A stretch of DNA of 64,000 bases, from NCBI GenBank assembly GCA_039933635.1, contig JBDTNQ010000001.1, forward strand, positions 1 to 64,000. The letters are read 5' to 3'. Position 1 is the stretch's first letter. Each line of letters begins with the position of its first letter. The translations under genes and the position numbers were made by a program. Below are positions 60,407 to 64,000 of the stretch, one piece after another. This stretch comes from JBDTNQ01 sp039933635 (GTDB taxonomy: Bacteria; Acidobacteriota; Vicinamibacteria; Vicinamibacterales; SCN-69-37). The notes beneath the pieces were generated by a model, which saw only the letters and a list, made by a program, of their open reading frames with translations, ran no database searches and was not told where the DNA came from.

Positions 60407-61381
60407 TCAGAGAGCCAGCCAAAGAAGGACAACGCCTGCCGCGACAAGCCCCGAGGCAACGACCACACGGAGAGCGCGAAGGACGTCTGCGTGATCGCCT
60501 GCTGGTGGATCGAGCGGATCGCCAATCCAGACGGCCGTCACTTGCGCGCCCTTCATCCAGATCGGCCCGACGAGCCGACGTTGAATGGCTCCGGCCGTCG
60601 CGGCTTCGCTCCAGCCGGAGTTGGGCCCAGGCAGGACGGAGTGCTGGCGGAGGCCGCACGCGAACGCCTTGCGCGCGGATGCACCAGGAACGACGGCCGC
60701 GATGGCGGCAATCAGCAGCCATGTCAGTCGCGCGGGCACGAAGTTCAGTACGTCATCGAGACGCGCACCGCACCATCCGAAGTCCAAGTAGCGCGGTGTC
60801 TTGTAGCCGACCATCGAGTCCATCGTGCTCACGATCTTGAACAGCAACAGGCCGGGCAGGCCGCCAAGGGCGTAGAAGAACAGCGGGCTCGTGAATCCGT
60901 CGGTCAGGTTTTCACTGAGGCTTTCGATCGAAGCGCGCCGGCATGCGGCCACGTCCATACGGTCCGTGTCACGTCCGACGAGCTGTGCGATCGCCACGCG
61001 CGCGCCGGCCTCGTTGCCTCGTGATGCCGCCGCGTCAACCCGTCTCACATGAAGAACGAGATCGCCCAGCGCCAGAAGGCTGTAGACCAGGGCCGCGTGA
61101 ACGATCCACGCGGGCCACGCTCCGATCGATGTGACGGCCCAGCCAAGAATCGCCAGGACCCCGCCCCACGTGACGACGAGCAGCAGGAACAGTGCGATCC
61201 CGCCGCCCCGCCCGTCGAGTCCCCACGCGCGGAGCCGCGTCTCGAATGCCGTGAGCGTGGCGCCAACGAGGCGTACCGGATGCCAGCGATATTCGGGGTC
61301 GCCAAAGACGAAGTCGAGCGCCACAGCCAGCGCAAGGGCGGACGCGCTGCCGGCCAGCCAGGCGATCAGTTCGCGCGCCAC
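60407..61381 (-). CDS. cbiB: Adenosylcobinamide-phosphate synthase
   Basis: Joins cobyric acid to (R)-1-amino-2-propanol phosphate. 324 aa with five or so membrane helices; the family signature GDPEYRWHPVRLVG is near the N terminus, then SIESLSENLTDGFTSPLF and MDSMVGYKTPRYLDFG. GTG 61381 overlaps the cbiZ stop by 16 bp; GTG 61393 is a second option. Upstream of the riboswitch, so separately transcribed from btuB. Confidence 0.92.
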   Translation of the reverse strand: MARELIAWLAGSASALALAVALDFVFGDPEYRWHPVRLVGATLTAFETRLRAWGLDGRGGGIALFLLLVVTWGGVLAILGWAVTSIGAWPAWIVHAALVYSLLALGDLVLHVRRVDAAASRGNEAGARVAIAQLVGRDTDRMDVAACRRASIESLSENLTDGFTSPLFFYALGGLPGLLLFKIVSTMDSMVGYKTPRYLDFGWCGARLDDVLNFVPARLTWLLIAAIAAVVPGASARKAFACGLRQHSVLPGPNSGWSEAATAGAIQRRLVGPIWMKGAQVTAVWIGDPLDPPAGDHADVLRALRVVVASGLVAAGVVLLWLAL

Positions 61382-62499
61382 TTCTCGCGCCACCCAAGAG
61401 CGACGGCCGCAAGCACCAGCGTGCGTGGATCGGAGGCGCCGACCTCGTGCAATCGCGCGCGGAACTCGGGCCACCGCTCGGGCTGGGCCGCGAGGGCTAC
61501 CGCGAGCGTCGCGGCCTGTCCGACGACCGCGTCGGGAATGACGGACGCCGGCAGTGTTTCATGCCGCGCGCGATCGAGCACCGCCGCCATCGCGTGGGCC
61601 GCAGCGCCAACGAGCGGCTCGTAGAAGGCGCTCTTGCTATTGCGCCGGAGCAGTTGCAGCGGCTCGGCTTCAAGGTGGGCACCGAGGTCGTCGAAGATCG
61701 ACGCCTCCTTCACGCCGTACCGCCCGAGCGCGTGGAACAAGCCCCTCGTGTAGCTTGGCTCGAGGCCATTCTGCCACCGCAACGCTTCCATGGTCGCTCG
61801 TCTCACCGCGAGCCCGACGATCTCGCCGAACTTCATGTGAGGACTGGCCGACGTCAGGGGAAAATCACCACTGAGGGGCGCGGCCAGGCAGAACTGATCC
61901 GTGCCGGTGCCGGTTGCGAGATCCTTGGAGGCGCAGCTTGGAACGGCCAGGCGTTGCAGCGCCGCCGACTTCCCTTCCGTCATGGTCACAATCGTGCGGG
62001 TCAGCGCGGACACTGTCACGGGCACGTCGACCAGGACCATGGTGTTGATGGTGCCCACGATCGGCGGCACCTTGACCACACCGTCGCGTGTCTCGCGCCA
62101 TGACGCCGGATCGCCGGCACACGTCGCGTTGGTCTGCACGCCGCCCGTCACGACGGCGGTGACGATGACGTCGCCGTCCTGCTCGGACGCGAGGGCGGTG
62201 TAGTTCATGTTGGCCGCCGTTCCCATGACGGCCGCTTCGTCTGGCGGCACGTCGACCTCGGCGCAGACCTCATCGTGGTAGGCGTCCTGCCCTCCCGCCG
62301 TCACCGCGTGCGCACGCGCCTCGTGTCCCGATCCCTCGCAACTCTGATGATTGATGAGGTAGCGGACGCGATCGGTTTGCCCGCCGTTCTTCGTGGAGGT
62401 GCTGAACACGGTGTGCGGCCCGTGCAGTTCGGCGACCACGAACCGTCCCCGGCGCCGGACGATGGCCGATGCGAGGCGCGCGAGGACTTCCCAGTGCAT
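61366..62499 (-). CDS. cbiZ: Adenosylcobinamide amidohydrolase CbiZ
   Basis: Cuts the aminopropanol (or other) linker of incoming corrinoids to leave cobyric acid. 377 aa from ATG 62499 (MHWEVLARL). The core GTAANMNYTALASEQDGDVI and TGGVQTNATCAGDPASW matches the CbiZ family, with HHGPHTVFSTSTKNGG-like N terminus (here LHGPHTVFSTS). Best known from archaea and some photosynthetic bacteria. Adjacent to cbiB, as expected for remodelling. Confidence 0.87.
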   Translation of the reverse strand: MHWEVLARLASAIVRRRGRFVVAELHGPHTVFSTSTKNGGQTDRVRYLINHQSCEGSGHEARAHAVTAGGQDAYHDEVCAEVDVPPDEAAVMGTAANMNYTALASEQDGDVIVTAVVTGGVQTNATCAGDPASWRETRDGVVKVPPIVGTINTMVLVDVPVTVSALTRTIVTMTEGKSAALQRLAVPSCASKDLATGTGTDQFCLAAPLSGDFPLTSASPHMKFGEIVGLAVRRATMEALRWQNGLEPSYTRGLFHALGRYGVKEASIFDDLGAHLEAEPLQLLRRNSKSAFYEPLVGAAAHAMAAVLDRARHETLPASVIPDAVVGQAATLAVALAAQPERWPEFRARLHEVGASDPRTLVLAAVALGWREKWRAN

Positions 62500-62619
62500 G
62501 CCGGCGATTATGCCCCAGGGGTTCAGAGCCCGGAGCTCGAGTCGCGGCTCTCGCTTCGGATTGCGAGCCGGTTGCGATATGCTTTTGCGGTTGCGCTCAG
62601 CGCCACACGGCCTGCCAGT

Positions 62620-62695
62620 GCCGAGGTAGCTCAGTTGGTAGAGCATACGACTGAAAATCGTAGTGTCGCCAGTTCGATTCTGGCCCTCGGCACCA
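62620..62695 (+). tRNA. tRNA-Phe (anticodon GAA)
   Basis: A 76-nt cloverleaf: acceptor GCCGAGG/CCTCGGC, anticodon arm TACGA-CTGAAAA-TCGTA with anticodon GAA, T arm GCCAG-TTCGATT-CTGGC and encoded CCA. It faces away from cbiZ. A -10-like TATGCT lies at 62578-62583. The 416 bp from 62696 to 63111 carry no supported gene. Confidence 0.95.
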
Positions 62696-63111
62696 CTCAC
62701 TAAACAATTCAGCGACAATAAGTTGCAGGCCATCAGCGGATGCAGCGCCGCGAGCTCACGATCTCGACGGGGTAGCACGCGGGTAACGACCCAAACGCAG
62801 TTCGTGATTTCCTTGAGCAGTGCCGCTCGGCAAGCGTCGCGCGCTTGCGCTCAGCGGCCACTGACCATCGCTGCTCAGTGGCAACTGACCAAGGTTGGGA
62901 GCCGGCGGGGTGCCCGATAGCGCTGAGGGACTCTCGCGTATATCGCCATGGTCTGCAAATCGGGCCCGACAGCCCCTGAAGGGAAGGTCGGAACCTCTGG
63001 TCACGTTCCCGTGAGCAGAACGTCCTTCCCTGGTCGGGTTTCAAACGAGCGGCAACAGCCCCGGACCGAGAGCGGCTGGAACAGGCGGCGCCTCGTGCAC
63101 GGGTCACTACC

Positions 63112-63372
63112 TTACGACGGCATCGCGACGAGCCGCCACGCGTCGAGTTGTCGGATGAACTCAAGGACGTCCTTTTCTAGTTCGTCCCTCGCCATATCGG
63201 GATACCTGGCCTGAACCGCCGCCGTGGCTTCGGCGGTCGATCGCCCGACGGCAATGGCTTCACAGATCAGCGACCCGACCCTGTCGAGACCGTACATCTC
63301 TCCGGTGTCTGTATTCAGCAGCACACCGCCGTCTTCACGTCCCGCAAACTTGATGTTGGCTGAGAAGGTCAT
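63112..63372 (-). CDS. PqqD-family RRE-like peptide-binding protein
   Basis: 86 aa from ATG 63372 (MTFSANIKFAGREDGGVLLN). The pattern VLLNTDTGEMYGLDRVGSLI followed by two helices with LEKDVLEFIRQLDAWRLV matches PqqD/RiPP recognition elements. Such proteins present a precursor peptide to a modifying enzyme. The start overlaps the upstream methyltransferase stop by 4 bp (ATGA), so the two are coupled. No precursor gene is visible within the window. Confidence 0.78.
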   Translation of the reverse strand: MTFSANIKFAGREDGGVLLNTDTGEMYGLDRVGSLICEAIAVGRSTAEATAAVQARYPDMARDELEKDVLEFIRQLDAWRLVAMPS

Positions 63373-64000
63373 CGCGTACTCCTCGTCTTCGTAGCGTCTG
63401 TCTGCGCCCACATGATGGTGACGTCCTCGATCGTGTAGAGGTCGCTGGCGCCGAGCGGCCGCAGGCCATGACGCAGCGCGGCCGCGAACTGGCGCACACG
63501 CTCACCTAGTGTGTCAGCGGCGCAGTCCGGCATCGCTAGCCATAGCCCGACCGCCTGGCTGATCGTCAGTTGACGTCGCACGCGGAGCCGGCGGCAGCGC
63601 ACGCGGCCGACCATGGCCGCCAGTAACTCGGCGGTGGTCCGCCGATCCGCATCCGGTGCCGGCGCAAATTCCGGAGACGGCGTCACGTACGGCCGGCTAA
63701 TCTCCCGCGCCACGCGCATCCACGCCGACCATGTAATCATGCTGTCGAGGACGACGAGGCGGCCCTGGGCTCCGAGCAAAGACCGTGCTTCGGCAATCGA
63801 CATCGGCCGATTCGTCCAGTGTACCGACTTCGGGAAGACGACAGCCGCGCAGGACCCGCCGATGATCTCGCGTGCCCGCTCGGCGTGACCGACCTCGAAT
63901 CTCGCCTTGACGCCTGCCCGCGCCCCCGTTCGACGCGCTTCCTCGACGAAGCTCCGCGCCGGATCGAGGCCGATGACTTCGTGGCCGCGGCGCGCCATCG
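63369..64000 (-). CDS. SAM-dependent methyltransferase, 5'-truncated
   Basis: At least 210 aa, open to the right edge. ARRGHEVIGLDPARSFVEEA is the strand-turn after the glycine motif I of class I methyltransferases, which itself lies outside the window; GGSCAAVVFPKSVHWTN and LGAQGRLVVLDS correspond to motifs IV and V. Its stop overlaps the PqqD-like start by 4 bp. Substrate unknown. An ATG at 63998 is in frame but too late to be the start. Confidence 0.82.
   Translation of the reverse strand, partial: MARRGHEVIGLDPARSFVEEARRTGARAGVKARFEVGHAERAREIIGGSCAAVVFPKSVHWTNRPMSIAEARSLLGAQGRLVVLDSMITWSAWMRVAREISRPYVTPSPEFAPAPDADRRTTAELLAAMVGRVRCRRLRVRRQLTISQAVGLWLAMPDCAADTLGERVRQFAAALRHGLRPLGASDLYTIEDVTIMWAQTDATKTRSTR

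Noticed and set aside
61366..62499. Assignment as CobT or another B12 transferase
   Set aside because: The core NMNYTALASEQDGD and TGGVQTNATCAGDPASW belongs to CbiZ amidohydrolases, and CobT motifs are absent.
62733..63164. Open frame on the minus strand behind tRNA-Phe, tested as an integrase remnant
   Set aside because: No integrase motif (catalytic Tyr region, HxxR) is present and composition is Arg/Ser-rich noise; no attachment-site repeat of the tRNA end was found nearby.

Overview
The window reads as about 64 kb of chromosome from a high-GC, Gram-negative-type bacterium. The Kdo and LPS genes, LolA, two secretins, a TonB-dependent receptor and a BamA-independent set of outer-membrane proteins imply an outer membrane. 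Gene content and order (pilMNOPQ beside rplM-rpsI-rpsB-tsf-pyrH-frr, abundant TPR proteins, CbiZ-type corrinoid salvage, frequent GTG/TTG starts) fit Acidobacteriota, probably the Vicinamibacteria. That placement is an inference from style and content; no marker search was run. Most of the sequence is ordinary, tightly packed housekeeping operons with 4-base start/stop overlaps.

Layout. 1-5.8 kb (+): 3' part of pyrG, then kdsA-kdsD-kdsC-lapB-like-coaE (CTP supply, Kdo synthesis, LPS control, CoA), closed by a hairpin shared with the convergent folD. 5.8-18.3 kb (-): one long unit reading pilM-N-O-P-Q, two lipoprotein genes, an acidic TPR protein, an M24 peptidase, accB, accC, thiE, folD. 18.5-23.5 kb (+): rplM-rpsI-rpsB-tsf-pyrH-frr-threonine synthase-like, then tRNA-Ala(CGC). 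23.8-24.8 kb: no intact gene; two degenerate tandem arrays with 22-bp and 21-bp periods. 24.8-28.5 kb (-): a di-haem peroxidase and an uncharacterised cassette (coiled-coil protein, metzincin lipoprotein, two small zinc ribbons, a putative outer-membrane barrel). 28.6-31 kb (+): lolA and a TPR-secretin lipoprotein. 31-36.8 kb (-): nagZ-ldcA-mpl-murB-murA, a peptidoglycan recycling and precursor unit, sharing a palindromic -10 region with a divergent GHMP kinase. 37.8-44 kb: a 60-residue protein on +, then the ffh-rpsP-khpA-rimM-trmD-rplS-rnhB-(TM protein)-thiE2-rodZ run on the minus strand. 44.3-49.9 kb (-): gpsA-ftsY-ribD-ribE-ribBA-TMEM175-like. 50-53.3 kb: Spy-like periplasmic protein, recA, a 50-residue protein, an esterase. 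53.3-62.5 kb (-): cbiZ-cbiB, a cobalamin riboswitch, then btuB-btuF-btuC-btuD-cobQ. Right edge: tRNA-Phe(GAA), a PqqD-like protein and a truncated methyltransferase.

How the parts work together. The corrinoid block couples riboswitch-controlled outer-membrane uptake (BtuB), ABC import (BtuFCD) and remodelling (CbiZ makes cobyric acid, CbiB re-attaches an aminopropanol arm). The nagZ-ldcA-mpl block salvages muropeptides straight back to UDP-MurNAc-tripeptide, next to MurB and MurA, whose usual active-site Cys is Asp. The least explained items are the metzincin/zinc-ribbon cassette, the post-tRNA tandem arrays, CAGAACC-rich repeats placed just upstream of pyrH, ribBA and gpsA, and a recurring TANAAT box 6-9 nt before start codons that suggests leaderless mRNAs.
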